A stretch of DNA of 64,000 bases from Candidatus Dechloromonas phosphorivorans (GCA_016721185.1 JADKIP010000018.1:1-64000); one strand, 5' to 3'. Shown: positions 48,502 through 58,660, counted from the stretch's first letter. Made by a program: numbers and translations. The notes: generated by a model from the letters alone, not told the origin.

Positions 48502-49538
48502 ATGATTAAAGCAAAAGACGATTACCAACAGCATATTCATGTTTTTCGTGGTGTGGCAATTATATTCATAGTCTGCGCGCATACAATTCCATCGCTCGAT
48601 TGGTCAGAAAGTCCGGTTTTAGGGCGAGTTATTGATGCACTTGTGAATCAAAGCTCAATTTTCTTTTCTTCATTGCTGGCGACTTATTTCAACATTTGAG
48701 TGAAAAATTCAACTTTGGAAAATATATTTTCCAAAAATTTAAAACTGTAATAGTTCCTTATCTTATTTTGTCTATTCCAGCCATTTTTATTTTTACCGTT
48801 TTGGCAAAACGAACAGGGGTCTGGTCCTGGTTTTATTTGTTGCCTGTGTGGGAACAAGTAGCGCTTTTCTTGCTCACTGGGAAGCATCTGGCGCCACTCT
48901 GGTTTGTGCCAACCATAACAATATTTTATTTTTTTGCGCCATTGTTTTTGTGGATAGACAATAAATATCGGAATGGTTATTGGATCGTCGTTCCATTAAT
49001 TGCGTTGTCCACTTGGCTTGGCCGCGATGGCCCACTTGGTCCTATTGATAAGGCTATTTATCTATTGCCTGCGTATATGCTGGGGATGGCATTTTCACGT
49101 TTTAAAGCGGAGTTCTTGCTACTGATTGGTCGATGGTGGCCTGTTTTGTTTGTTGCCGGGTTGATTTGTTTTGTCGGATGTGTATTTCAGTGGTCTGAGC
49201 CGCCTTATTATCAGTTTCCGATGAAGTTGTCGTTTGCATTGTTATTGACTTGGTTGTTGTATCGATACCATTCAGTTTTTGGGAGTCGATTGAATTACAT
49301 TGCCGAAGTGAGCTTTGGAATATTTTTCATTCATGCCTATATAATTTCATTTATCAAGGTGCTTGCTGTCTATTTTGTTAGTGGGCAACTTTACCTGGGT
49401 GAAGGGGGTGACGTTATTCCTGGTAATATTCCTATTTTTACAGGATATGTTCTGATGGTTGTTCTTATTACTACCGCAATCATTTGGGTTGGGAAAAAGC
49501 TACTTGGTAAGCGTAGCCGTATGGTTATTGGTGCTTAA
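48502..49538 (+). pseudogene. Acyltransferase 3 family membrane protein, one frameshift
   Basis: The first part (MIKAKDDYQQHIHVFRGVAI) has the family's catalytic region, R-G-V-A-I followed by the His in CAHTIP. The frame breaks near 48665 within a T/C-rich run. The other frame then reads FFIAGDLFQHLSEKFNFGKY and goes on through about eight helices to 49538. Joined length is about 345 residues. Such proteins O-acetylate or otherwise acylate surface sugars. One base is enough to restore it. Confidence 0.75.
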
Positions 49539-49601
49539 GTAACGACGTATATATGCGTTAAAAAATATTACTTTGGACAAAATACGGAATCCTGTTTTTA
49601 C

Positions 49602-49679
49602 AATGGATTACCGCCTATGCGGGAATGACAAGTTAGAAACTGTTTTCGCGAATTACTTAGCTTGTATTTATGCGGTTTA
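49602..49679 (+). repeat. REP-like repeat R2
   Basis: A degenerate palindrome (ATTACCGCCTATGCGGGAAT) is followed by about 55 bases that resemble the sequence at 52721-52779. In a gap-free comparison of 59 bases 42 agree. It lies in the gap between the two acyltransferase genes. Confidence 0.55.
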
Positions 49680-49718
49680 TTCAGGGCGTAGCGTGAATAG
49701 AAAAAATAGAAAATATTG

Positions 49719-51725
49719 ATGCCTGTTTCAGTAGAAAAAGCTGTTTATCGGCCAGATATCGACGGGCTTCGTGCCGTCGCTGTTCTATCGGTGATATTGT
49801 TTCACATTGATAAACGGCTAATTCCCGGTGGGTTTGTCGGGGTTGATATTTTCTTCGTCATTTCCGGGTTCCTGATTTCGCTGCATATACTTCAGGAAAT
49901 CGAGGCTGGAAAATTTTCAATCGTCGAGTTTTATCGCCGCCGCATCAAGCGGATCGCTCCACCGATGTTGGTGGTTGTTCTGATAACTATTATCGCAGCT
50001 CAGTTTTTGATGATCCCTGAAGATGCGGAGCGTGCTGCAGATTCGGCGCTTTGGTCACTTGTGTCTTTGGCGAACGTCTATTTTTGGTGGCATCAGGACA
50101 CCAGTTATTTCTCAGCCGCCAGTAGTGAGTTGCCGCTTTTGCATTTGTGGTCATTGGGGGTTGAAGAGCAGTTTTATATTATTTGGCCAATAGTTTTGTT
50201 TCTGCTCTATCGCAAACTACATTCAAAGTTATTTGTCGTGTTTACAGGGCTAATCGCAATTGCTTCGTATGCCGCAGGGCAGTACTGGTTTGTTAGTGAT
50301 TCATCATTTGTCTATTACATGCTACCGACTCGTGCCGGCGAATTATTGATCGGTGCGCTTGTCGCAGTTGGGGTGTTGCGAGGTATCGAAACCCGTGTGT
50401 CGGCGCTTGCCGCTCTCATTACTGCGGGTACAGGGCTCTCGCTAATTGTCGGTTCTCTTTTTCTGCTCACTGAAGAGATGGTGTTTCCTGGGTTTTTGGC
50501 GATCCCGCCGACACTTGGTGCTGCAATGTTGATTTTGGCGGGGCACTGTGGGCGTAACCGTATTTCAGTGATTCTCACGGGCAAGCCGTTAGTATGGGTC
50601 GGCTTAGTTTCTTACTCAGCGTATCTTTGGCATTGGCCTTTATTAGCTTTTATTCGTTATGGCTATGGTGAGGTTGGGTTAATCCCTGGGATCGTGGTCT
50701 TGGTTCTTACCTTTGGGTTGGCATGGCTGAGTTACCGTTTTATCGAACAGCCAGCTCGATACTCTAGAGCTACGGCAAAGACGGTTTTTACGGTTCAGTA
50801 CATTCTGCCTGCTGGTGCGATTGCGGTGCTGGCTCTTGCCGCAATGTATATTGACGGATACGGTTTACGTTGGCAGTCATTGGAATACAAGTCCAGCCTC
50901 GCAGCCTTTCGTGACCAAACGCGTCCGGCATATTTGTTTGACTATGTTTGTCAGCGGCAGCGTGTTTCGGCTGCCGATATTCAGAATGAGCATTGCGTCT
51001 TGGGTGAGAAAGGAATCGCCCGGCCTAAAGTGATTCTGTGGGGGGATTCAAATGCGGCACACTACGTTGGTGTGATTGACGTGATTGCTCGCGAAGCCGG
51101 ATTCAGCTTTAGAAACATTGAGTTGGGCTCCTGTCCGCCATTACTGACGGACCCGGAGCCATTTGTCAACGCAAAGAGGCTACCTGATTGTCTTGCGTCA
51201 GCTGGCATCATTCGCGAGGCAGTTATGGCGGCAGATGTCATTCTAATTTCGGCGTCTTGGTCGGATTACTTGCGGCGATCCGATAAGTTTCTTGATGTAT
51301 TTTTTGCCACGACGCAGTCGCTGAGCGATGCCGGCAAGCAGGTGATTCTGATGGCAAAAGCGCCGGTAGCTGCAGGTTATGACCGGCGTTGTCGAGAGAA
51401 AGCACTTAGTTATCCTTTCCTTGAATGTTCTTCTGGTAGTACTTCAACGACTGCTGAGGTGACTAGTGTTAACACCAGCCTCAAAACGTATGCGGACCGA
51501 ACACAAAATGTCGCGTACTTTGATATCACTCCCTATCTTTGTCCTGAGGGTCGATGCTCTGCTTTCAACGCAGAGGGTAAACCGCTTTATTACGACTCAA
51601 GTCACTTGTCGTTGCCGGGATCATGGGAGGTTGGGCAGATTATATTGAGCAAGGTTGGGGTACCTGAACCGTTTTCAAAGATTTCAAGTTGGCCAACTAG
51701 ACTCTTGGATAACGAGCCAAACTAG
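49719..51725 (+). CDS. OafA-type acyltransferase with C-terminal SGNH domain
   Basis: The 668-residue protein has an acyltransferase 3 domain with about ten helices (residues 5-360): YRPDIDGLRAVAVLSVILFH with the catalytic His, FFVISGFLIS, and LHLWSLGVEEQFYIIWP. A periplasmic SGNH domain follows, with VILWGDSNAAH (Ser nucleophile) and YYDSSHLSLPG (Asp/His). This two-domain form O-acetylates polysaccharides: the membrane part passes acetyl across and the SGNH part transfers it. ATG 49719 is chosen over the adjoining TTG. Intact. Confidence 0.9.
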   Translation: MPVSVEKAVYRPDIDGLRAVAVLSVILFHIDKRLIPGGFVGVDIFFVISGFLISLHILQEIEAGKFSIVEFYRRRIKRIAPPMLVVVLITIIAAQFLMIPEDAERAADSALWSLVSLANVYFWWHQDTSYFSAASSELPLLHLWSLGVEEQFYIIWPIVLFLLYRKLHSKLFVVFTGLIAIASYAAGQYWFVSDSSFVYYMLPTRAGELLIGALVAVGVLRGIETRVSALAALITAGTGLSLIVGSLFLLTEEMVFPGFLAIPPTLGAAMLILAGHCGRNRISVILTGKPLVWVGLVSYSAYLWHWPLLAFIRYGYGEVGLIPGIVVLVLTFGLAWLSYRFIEQPARYSRATAKTVFTVQYILPAGAIAVLALAAMYIDGYGLRWQSLEYKSSLAAFRDQTRPAYLFDYVCQRQRVSAADIQNEHCVLGEKGIARPKVILWGDSNAAHYVGVIDVIAREAGFSFRNIELGSCPPLLTDPEPFVNAKRLPDCLASAGIIREAVMAADVILISASWSDYLRRSDKFLDVFFATTQSLSDAGKQVILMAKAPVAAGYDRRCREKALSYPFLECSSGSTSTTAEVTSVNTSLKTYADRTQNVAYFDITPYLCPEGRCSAFNAEGKPLYYDSSHLSLPGSWEVGQIILSKVGVPEPFSKISSWPTRLLDNEPN

Positions 51726-51745
51726 AACCAAGCATTAGGGAGTCG

Positions 51746-51791
51746 CTGATTAATTCGTCATCCCCACGAAGGCGGGGTTCCAGCACCTTGT
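51746..51791 (-). repeat. REP-like repeat R3, inverted copy of R1
   Basis: The reverse complement matches 27759-27804 at 42 of 46 bases, including the palindromic arms and non-palindromic flanks on both sides. The paired copies bracket about 24 kb of glycan genes. Confidence 0.75.
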
Positions 51792-51919
51792 TTTACATAG
51801 GTTCAAGCCCAGAATGATCCTGCTTCAAAACAGGTGGATGTGTTTACTGAATAAGTTCATATAATTTTAAATTTTCATGAAGTAATTAGATATCGCTGTT
51901 TCAATGAGGGCAACTAGCC

Positions 51920-52618
51920 ATGAGTAAGTTTTTTACCAATGTTAACGCCATTGTTTTATTTTATATTTTTGGTGCTTCTTCTGTTGGTGCCGAGGTAAAT
52001 GATTTTGTTTGTGGCTCATTAGCGAATGCATATGGTCCATTTGATTATCGTTCTGACAAAACGCAGTTGCCTGTTGTTGATCACTTTCACTTCACCCCAC
52101 AGGTCGAGAATCTTGTCAAGGGTACAACAGGGTCCGTTGGAGCAGATATCGATTACACGCTTCGTGCTTTCCCAAATCATCATCGTGCCTTGATGGCAAT
52201 GGTAAGGTTAGGCGATAAACTGAGAACTGATAAGCCAGTTGGCGCTTCTCACTCGGTTGAGTGTTACCTGCAAAGAGCATCAAGGTTTCGGGCTGATGAT
52301 GGTATGGTTAGTATGATTTATGCCAATTATCTTGCAAAGAAGGGCCGTGGTTCAGAGGCATTGAATCATTTGAATAAAGCCGTTGAATCAGGTGAAGGTA
52401 GCGCAAATCTTTACTATAACAGTGGGCTGATATATTTTGACTTGAAAGATTATGAAAAATCACTGGCATTCGCACATAAGGCTTACCGGATGGGTTATCC
52501 CCTTCCCGGGTTGCGGGAAAAGTTGAAAAAGATCGGGAAGTGGCAGGAGCCAGTTGCTGACAGTGAGAAATTCATTCAACCATCAGAAGACAATCTTGAG
52601 GCAGTTACCAAGGAGTAA
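51920..52618 (+). CDS. Exported TPR-repeat protein
   Basis: The 232-residue protein has a signal peptide (residues 1-24, ending SVGA) and an N-terminal domain without motif (VNDFVCGSLANAYGPFDYRS). Three TPR-like repeats follow from about 85: DYTLRAFPNHHRALMAMVRL, SMIYANYLAKKGRGSEALNH, YNSGLIYFDLKDYEKSLAFA. The N-terminal pattern recurs in periplasmic proteins of betaproteobacterial exopolysaccharide loci, as I recall. A role as a scaffold in export is inference. It stands alone between repeats R3 and R4. Confidence 0.7.
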   Translation: MSKFFTNVNAIVLFYIFGASSVGAEVNDFVCGSLANAYGPFDYRSDKTQLPVVDHFHFTPQVENLVKGTTGSVGADIDYTLRAFPNHHRALMAMVRLGDKLRTDKPVGASHSVECYLQRASRFRADDGMVSMIYANYLAKKGRGSEALNHLNKAVESGEGSANLYYNSGLIYFDLKDYEKSLAFAHKAYRMGYPLPGLREKLKKIGKWQEPVADSEKFIQPSEDNLEAVTKE

Positions 52619-52705
52619 CGCGAGTAACTGTTGGTATGGTTTTTCTAAGAACTGCCTGCATAAGTAATGTTACGAAACTGTCTTCAAAGAAGTCTTTTCT
52701 TACTA

Positions 52706-52779
52706 GGTTCCCACTCACGCGGGAATAATGGATTCAAAGGTTTTTTCACGAAATACTTAGATCGTTTTTATACAGTTTA
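52706..52779 (+). repeat. REP-like repeat R4, related to R2
   Basis: GTTCCCACTCACGCGGGAAT is a degenerate palindrome, followed by sequence that aligns without gaps to 49621-49679 (about 71 percent identity). R2 and R4 are in the same orientation, 3.1 kb apart. Confidence 0.5.
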
Positions 52780-52889
52780 CGTAACTGGATATTTGAGAAA
52801 TGTTCATATGAACGAGGGTAGTTAGATCTGGCGTGAGGCTTCCGATATTCTAAATCGGTAAGACATGAAATTTGAATGGGGTAACTGTA

Positions 52890-53851
52890 GTGCTTGAGGT
52901 TTTCCTGACTGTAGATGTTGAGATCTGGTGCGATGGATGGAATGATCTTGACAATAAGTTTCCTGAAGCATTCCGTAGGTACGTCTATGGCCCTACTAAC
53001 CATGGAAAATTTGGTCTTCCTTATCAGGTTGATGTCCTTAGCTCACATGGTTTAACGGGAGTGTTTTTTGTAGAGCCACTTTTTCTACTCGGTTTGGTCC
53101 GGAACCGTTAGCGGAGATTGTTGGCATCCTCAATGCAGCAAACCAGGAAGTTCAGTTGCATTTACATACGGAATGGGTAGATGAGTCACTTCGACCCCTA
53201 CTTGAGAATGTGGATAAAAAAAGGCAGCACCTCCGTTATTTTTCGTTGGAGGAGCAAACTACCCTGATTAATATTGGTGCCAAACTTCTTTTCGAAGCAG
53301 GAGCTGCACCTGTAAATGCTTTTCGTGCAGGCAGTTTCGCTTTTAATAAAGATACCTTGAATGCTCTAGCGGTAAATGGCATTAAGTTCGACAGTAGCTA
53401 CAATGCAAGCATGTTCGGAAGAGATAGTGGTGTTCTGCCCGGTATGCTCGCACTTGATCCTTTTTTTTGCGATGGGGTTTATGAATACCCCATGACAGTT
53501 TTTCATGATGGCTCCGGCAGTTTGCGTCATGCTCAGATTTCTGCCTGCTCCTATCAGGAACTTGAGGGGCTTTTATGGTCAGCCTTAGAGGCTGGCAATA
53601 AAGCATTTGTTTTCCTTTTGCACAATTTTGAGTTGATGAATCAGAAAAAAGATCGTCCCGATTGGGTGGCTATCAGAAGGTTTGAAAGACTCTGTACATT
53701 TCTTGACAATAACCGAGACTGTTTTTCAGTGAAGGGTTTCCATGGGCTTACGCCTCAGATTACTGTTGGGCCACATAAGCCGCTAACATCCCCTCGCTGG
53801 AAAGCACTCAGTCGTGCAGTTGAGCAACTCTATCGTAAGTTCTATCAATGA
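52890..53851 (+). pseudogene. Polysaccharide deacetylase-like protein, one frameshift
   Basis: GTG 52890 is chosen as start (GGGG 8 bases upstream); TTG 52872 is also open. LTVDVEIWCDGW is a NodB-type metal-binding motif. One T is missing in the run near 53085, after which the frame VEPLFSTRFGPEPLAEI runs into QLHLHTEWVDE (His-x-His metal ligand motif) and on to 53851. Joined length is about 320 residues. Later motifs are FRAGSFAFN and FLLHNFELM. It should remove acetyl from N-acetyl sugars in the polymer. The break is in a homopolymer, so sequence error is likely. Confidence 0.75.
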
Positions 53852-54042
53852 CGCCTTGGCCGCTTAGTCAAATAATTATCAAAATAGTGTTGAGCAACTG
53901 GGTTTTGGTCACTGATTCACTTCCAATCGTTAGCTGAAGTTTTGTCGTAGGCAATCTACCCAATTTCTGAGCTACCAGCGGAATCATGAATTTTTAATTC
54001 ACCTTTAGGCATCACGACAACAAGCTAAACCACAGGATCAAG

Positions 54043-54981
54043 ATGAAGAGTCAGGAAAGATTGGTCAAAACGATTACATTTCGCTACAGAATTGGCGAAA
54101 TAGGCCTGATGAGTTGGTCGCCTAAACTTGCTTTTGAAGGCAAAAATGCCCCGATGGAAACTCAGCGCTCGCCTCTTCCTGAGTCGCTTCTGTCAGAACT
54201 GCCACGGGAAGCGGATGGCTATTTCTTATCCAAGGTAGCGGCAGACCAATTTCAGATCGGGTGCGGACAGTTCGGTAGTTTTCTGTATTACGCCCCATAT
54301 CTTATCCAGCATTACTTCGTGGTACTGGGCGGGTCTTTTGAAGACTACTTACGAAAGTTTTCACCCAAGTCACGGCAGAATATTGTCCGGGCTGCAAAGA
54401 AGTTTTCAGAAAAATGTGATGAATCCTACTTCAGAGTTTGCAGAACACCTGATGAAATCAGTGAATTTATCATTGAGGCATCCCGAGTTTCGTTACAGAC
54501 CTATCAAAGCCGCCTTCTTGATGCCGGACTTTCGCAAACCGAATCTTTCCGAAAATCAGCCAACGAACTGGCAATTGCCGGCAAGGCTCGGGGATATCTA
54601 CTTTCAATGAATGGTTCTGTCGTCGCCTTTGCCTGGTGCCGAGTCGATGGCACTCGTTTGATTTACGACACTATTGGCTACCTACCAGAATTTTCGAAAC
54701 TATCACCGGGAACAGTCCTGCTGTATTTGATTCTTCGTGATTTGTTCGCGAATGAACAAGTGAATCACCTCGATTTTGGTCCAGGACATGCATCGTACAA
54801 GGAGATGTTTTCAAACTTCAAACAAGAATATATTGATCTCTATCTATTCAGGAACACGCTGAAAAATCAGATGTTTTCCCGGTTACATCTCTGGGTGAAC
54901 CGTTTTTCAGAAAACCTTGGGAAAGTTTTAGATAAAATCGGGGTCAAAAGCAAGATCAAGAAATTGATTCGAAGTTTGTAG
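54043..54981 (+). CDS. GNAT/FemAB-like acyltransferase (BioF2-like)
   Basis: The 312-residue protein has the Acetyltransf_6 pattern: YLRKFSPKSRQNIVRAAKKF, central FIIEASRVSLQTYQSRLLD, and GYLLSMNGSVVAFAWCRVDG, IGYLPEFSKLSPGTVLLYL and HLDFGPGHASYKEMFSNF in the catalytic half. Such proteins are frequent in exosortase loci and acylate amino sugars. AGGA 6 bases before ATG 54043 supports the start. Its end overlaps the convergent deacetylase gene by 26 bases. Intact. Confidence 0.78.
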   Translation: MKSQERLVKTITFRYRIGEIGLMSWSPKLAFEGKNAPMETQRSPLPESLLSELPREADGYFLSKVAADQFQIGCGQFGSFLYYAPYLIQHYFVVLGGSFEDYLRKFSPKSRQNIVRAAKKFSEKCDESYFRVCRTPDEISEFIIEASRVSLQTYQSRLLDAGLSQTESFRKSANELAIAGKARGYLLSMNGSVVAFAWCRVDGTRLIYDTIGYLPEFSKLSPGTVLLYLILRDLFANEQVNHLDFGPGHASYKEMFSNFKQEYIDLYLFRNTLKNQMFSRLHLWVNRFSENLGKVLDKIGVKSKIKKLIRSL

Positions 54982-55978
54982 TGCTTGCTTTTTGATTTTG
55001 TTGTAGCTGGCGATTTTGTAGTATGTTTTTTATTAGCCTTATTCCAAACCGTAACTCGCTTTGATCCCACGGGGTGAAGCGTGGTAATTGCATTGGGTCG
55101 CTCTCCCGGTCGACGACTCCCCACGCGGTAGTTAGCGCTGCATCGAAACCAAGCTCTTTGATTATCTGGGTGTCTCTAGCTTGGTAATCAAGGTTGGGCT
55201 TTCCATTCGGGTAGGCAAATAAACGAATATCTTTCTGAAGTAGTGCCTCAAGATATCTTTTGCTCCCGGAAATTTCCGCCCGTACTTCAGCAGCCTGAAG
55301 ATTCGCCAGAATTGGATGAGTCATGGTGTGCGCACCAATCAACATTCCCGATCGATGCATCTCGATAATTTGTTCCGAAGTCATCATCAGATCGCTCGGC
55401 AGGTTGGTACCAATTTGCTCTGCAATTAAAGCGATTTCCGTCTCGCGGTCTGTTGGCTGAAGATACTTAACTTTGCCAAGGATGGTTTCAATCGCTACAC
55501 GTTTTTCCGATAGCGATCCTATGGAAAATATGTTTGATTGAGAACTAGAAAATGCCTTGGAGTTGCTAAGATCAAGTGTGTTCAAGCGACTATTTCGAAT
55601 TGACTCAACAATTGTGTCGTTCCACATTCGGCCACCATCCAAGTAACCCGTAGCGACAAAAAAAGTAGCTGAAAGTCCGTGTTTTTTAAGAATGGGAAGG
55701 GCTATTTGGTAGTTGTCGGCGTATCCGTCATCAAAGGTTATTGCAGCGGCTCTGGACGGTAACGTAGATTTACGGGCTCTATCCAAAGCTTCATCAAGAG
55801 GCAACACGTTAAACCATTTTTTTAACCAACCTAGCATTTGGTCAAACCATTGTGCTGTAGTTTCTCCAGGAAAAATCGGGTCAGTTTTAAGCAGTACTCG
55901 ATGAAAAATAAGTACGGACAGGCACGCCCTTTGATTGGAAGGGGATACAAGATTGAAAATGGGTTTGAGCGGTATCAT
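54956..55978 (-). CDS. Polysaccharide deacetylase family protein
   Basis: The 340-residue NodB-fold protein has ITFDDGYADNYQIALPIL (the catalytic and metal Asp pair), LIGAHTMTHPILAN (HxxxH metal ligands) and LFAYPNGKPN. This set matches xylanase/chitin deacetylase-like proteins of exosortase A clusters. No signal peptide is obvious, so it may act in the cytoplasm or at the inner face. It starts where the O-glycosylation ligase ends (TAATGA-like junction) and is the last gene of the minus operon. Confidence 0.86.
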   Translation of the reverse strand: MIPLKPIFNLVSPSNQRACLSVLIFHRVLLKTDPIFPGETTAQWFDQMLGWLKKWFNVLPLDEALDRARKSTLPSRAAAITFDDGYADNYQIALPILKKHGLSATFFVATGYLDGGRMWNDTIVESIRNSRLNTLDLSNSKAFSSSQSNIFSIGSLSEKRVAIETILGKVKYLQPTDRETEIALIAEQIGTNLPSDLMMTSEQIIEMHRSGMLIGAHTMTHPILANLQAAEVRAEISGSKRYLEALLQKDIRLFAYPNGKPNLDYQARDTQIIKELGFDAALTTAWGVVDRESDPMQLPRFTPWDQSELRFGIRLIKNILQNRQLQQNQKASTTNFESIS

Positions 55979-57288
55979 TATTGAAAAATAATTCGTGACC
56001 AGAAACGTTTTTTTGACTCAGGTTGAGTTTCGCCAGAGAGATTAGGCTCATTTTCCCAAGCTTTATCGGATATCCACTTTCGAGTCAATGCTACCATGGC
56101 CATAATATTATATGGGAGGTCAAAGTAGGAGAGGCTCAGAAAGGCCCCGCCCACTGCATAGCCAACCAAGCTTACTTGGCACATGGCAGCAAGATCGGCA
56201 CACCATTTTGTTTCTGCTCGTTTTGCACCTTCTCGCCGTATCCATGCTGCAGAGTTCCAGGTAACGATCCATAAGGTGAGAAATAGACCAAGGCCGATGA
56301 AACCATGATTTCCCAGTACCAAGAAATAGATGCTATGAGCAGCATATACAAGGTCGGGATATGGAGAATATATTGCGACGAGTTCGGGCCGTACAATATT
56401 GAAGCCGGCACCCATAGGATTGTGAAGGGCAATCCCCCAAGCCGTCCACCAAGCACTAAATCGCCCTAGTGCAGAGTAGTCAGTTTCATATTCTGAAATA
56501 CTATTCATACGCTCTGTCCATGTGTCTGGCATGAATAGGATTAGGAGCGGGGCGGCGGCGAGTAAAACAATGCCTGCAGTTAACTTGTTTTTGCCCCGCC
56601 ACCATAACAAGACAGTCATAGCTGATATCGCTACCAGAGCGCCGCGCGATTGACTGCCAAGTGCGGCAAGAGCGCAAAGTAGCATCAAGCCGGTCATCCC
56701 GTACTTGGCCCACCTTGACGAAACCAAAGTCTGCAGAAATCTTAGTAACGGAATTGTCATGACGAGCGCTAGGGCAAATTCATTGTTGTCCTCAATAAAA
56801 GACCCTGGGGGACCCCAGACGCGCCCTCCGCCGCCGGTTGAGAGCGTGTATAGACCACCCTTGGCTCCGAGCAGAGCGAGAGAGCCGGCAGCTACCCAAG
56901 CCAATGCCAGGATGTGCTTCTTGGTATGCAAAAGGGCTAGGGCGACCAAAATCATAAGATCGACCTTCATCACTTTTTTCCATTGTTCATAGTCGTTTTC
57001 CAGATCAAACCCAAACAGCCATGAAAGAGTTATCCAGACTATGAACAAGATAAAAATCTTAACTTCTGTCCCTTTGACAGGTGATTCACGCTCCTTTGTA
57101 TACATCAGGCCAATCATCGTCACGGCAACTGCAATAGCCGCCAATGGTGCCGAGTAGGCAATCCCAAAGGTGTAGCGATGCGGATTCATAATGCTGAGCC
57201 AAGTCCACAGCATTATTCCTATCCAAGGGCGCTTGAGCGCCAAGATTGCCATAATTAAGACAATCGAAATCAGAAAAATATCGCGCAT
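55978..57288 (-). CDS. Exosortase A-associated putative O-glycosylation ligase
   Basis: The 436-residue polytopic protein has about ten helices and the family start WIGIMLWTWLSIMNPHRYTF. The central loop is GPPGSFIEDNNEFALALVM, and the Wzy_C region LGSQSRGALVAISAM to HSIYFLVLGNHGFIGLGLF carries the conserved Arg and His. It belongs to the exosortase-A-specific O-antigen-ligase branch (TIGR03097 type), thought to attach or polymerise glycan in the periplasm. Spacing to the CapK-like ligase is 6 bases. Intact; a second, different Wzy-like gene is at 28.1-30.5 kb. Confidence 0.9.
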   Translation of the reverse strand: MRDIFLISIVLIMAILALKRPWIGIMLWTWLSIMNPHRYTFGIAYSAPLAAIAVAVTMIGLMYTKERESPVKGTEVKIFILFIVWITLSWLFGFDLENDYEQWKKVMKVDLMILVALALLHTKKHILALAWVAAGSLALLGAKGGLYTLSTGGGGRVWGPPGSFIEDNNEFALALVMTIPLLRFLQTLVSSRWAKYGMTGLMLLCALAALGSQSRGALVAISAMTVLLWWRGKNKLTAGIVLLAAAPLLILFMPDTWTERMNSISEYETDYSALGRFSAWWTAWGIALHNPMGAGFNIVRPELVAIYSPYPDLVYAAHSIYFLVLGNHGFIGLGLFLTLWIVTWNSAAWIRREGAKRAETKWCADLAAMCQVSLVGYAVGGAFLSLSYFDLPYNIMAMVALTRKWISDKAWENEPNLSGETQPESKKRFWSRIIFQ

Positions 57289-57294
57289 TATTTT

Positions 57295-58650
57295 TTAGCT
57301 GTTTTGGTTAGCATTACTAATGATGTAGCGGAATTTTCCGGATTTTTCTCCAGGAATACTGTCCATAACCTGGACATCAATCTCTACTGCTTCTCCCAGG
57401 CGCTGTTTGAAACCAGTAATAATGGTATTTACTATCTCGGGTTTAAACGGTGGCTCGGTAACTATCAGCACACGTGTCAATTCGGCGGATTCCTGAATTA
57501 CCTTGAATTCCTTGACGCCGGGTTGGTCTCTAAGGATGTAGATGAGTGCCAAGCCATGCATCACTGTACCGTCAGCGGCAACTACAAAATCTGTGCTGCG
57601 CCCCTGAATTTCCTTCAATAAGGGCAGGCCACGGCCACAGCTGCATTTTTCGTTGCTCAGGGTGCCAATGTCGCCAGTGCGGTAGCGGATGAACGGGTAG
57701 TCAGCAGTCGCGAGATGGGTGGTGACGATTTCTCCCGCTACTCCTGCTGGTTGAATGTTTCCGTTTTCATCGATGATTTCGACAATGATGTCTTCGGCGG
57801 TGATGTGCATGTTGCCGGCTGGGCATTCATGGGCGATGAAGCCGGCGTCGCGGCCGCCGTAGCCGTTGGCGACGGGGCAGCCGAATGCGTTGGAGATGGC
57901 TTCGCGTTGGTGGTCATACAAGCGCTCAGAGGTGCAGAACACAACCTTGATACCCAGCTTGTTGAGTGGCACTCCACGCTTTTGCGCATGGGCGGCAACA
58001 TGGCTGATCGCTGAGGGGTAGCCGAAGAGCATTTTCGGGCGGCGTTCGCAAATTCGGGCAACGAATTGGTTGAGGTTGGTTTCGTTCATCTGGAAAGCCG
58101 GCATCAGTTCGGTACGCATCAGTTTGTCGCGAATGATGCGGACCTTATCCTGGGTGCCCAGTTCGATGGGTGATCCCCAAACCACAATTTCCGGGTCACC
58201 GATATCGACATCCCACCAGCGGGTGGCGCGCCACTTGGCGGCTACGTCGTGGCTGACGCGTTCGGTGCCGATGAAGAAAATGAGGGGTTCGCCGGAGGAG
58301 CCGCCGGTGTTGAAGCGGGCCAGCCCTTGGGCGTTATCCGCCTTCATCCGCTCGCCTTCGGCTCGGATAACCGTTTTGGTCAGAAACGGGAGTTTCTGCA
58401 GGTCGGCTAGCGATTCGATTTTTTGCGGGTCGAAGCCCAAGTTTTTAAAGTAGTCACGATAGTACGGGACGTGTTTGCCAGCCTTGGTGAGCAAAGCGCG
58501 TAGCCGTTCCAGACGAAGCGCCTCCAGTTTTTCTGCGGGCCACCATTGTGAGTCGTCCATGGCCTGGCGAATAGCGACGGTATCGTGCTTTTTTAGTTTC
58601 TCCTGTAGCGGGAACAGGATGTTGGCGACCAGCGCAGTGTGGATTCCCAT
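57295..58650 (-). CDS. CapK-like phenylacetate-CoA ligase family protein
   Basis: The start is ATG 58650 (MGIHTALVANIL) with AAGGAAA upstream; the longer open frame would overlap the next gene. The 451-residue adenylate-forming enzyme has the P-loop-like FNTGGSSGEPLIFF, the core NGYGGRDAGFIAHECPAG, and YPFIRYRTGDIGTL with a Cys pair in CSCGRGLPLL. CapK-type members occur in capsule and exosortase clusters and may activate a carboxylate for decoration of the glycan. Substrate unknown. It is a second adenylate-forming enzyme in the locus. Confidence 0.85.
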   Translation of the reverse strand: MGIHTALVANILFPLQEKLKKHDTVAIRQAMDDSQWWPAEKLEALRLERLRALLTKAGKHVPYYRDYFKNLGFDPQKIESLADLQKLPFLTKTVIRAEGERMKADNAQGLARFNTGGSSGEPLIFFIGTERVSHDVAAKWRATRWWDVDIGDPEIVVWGSPIELGTQDKVRIIRDKLMRTELMPAFQMNETNLNQFVARICERRPKMLFGYPSAISHVAAHAQKRGVPLNKLGIKVVFCTSERLYDHQREAISNAFGCPVANGYGGRDAGFIAHECPAGNMHITAEDIIVEIIDENGNIQPAGVAGEIVTTHLATADYPFIRYRTGDIGTLSNEKCSCGRGLPLLKEIQGRSTDFVVAADGTVMHGLALIYILRDQPGVKEFKVIQESAELTRVLIVTEPPFKPEIVNTIITGFKQRLGEAVEIDVQVMDSIPGEKSGKFRYIISNANQNS

Positions 58651-58660
58651 GACGATTTCC

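Noticed and set aside
27724..52779. CRISPR array from the repeated palindromes
   Set aside because: The four copies are kilobases apart, diverged and in mixed orientation, with no regular spacers and no cas genes.
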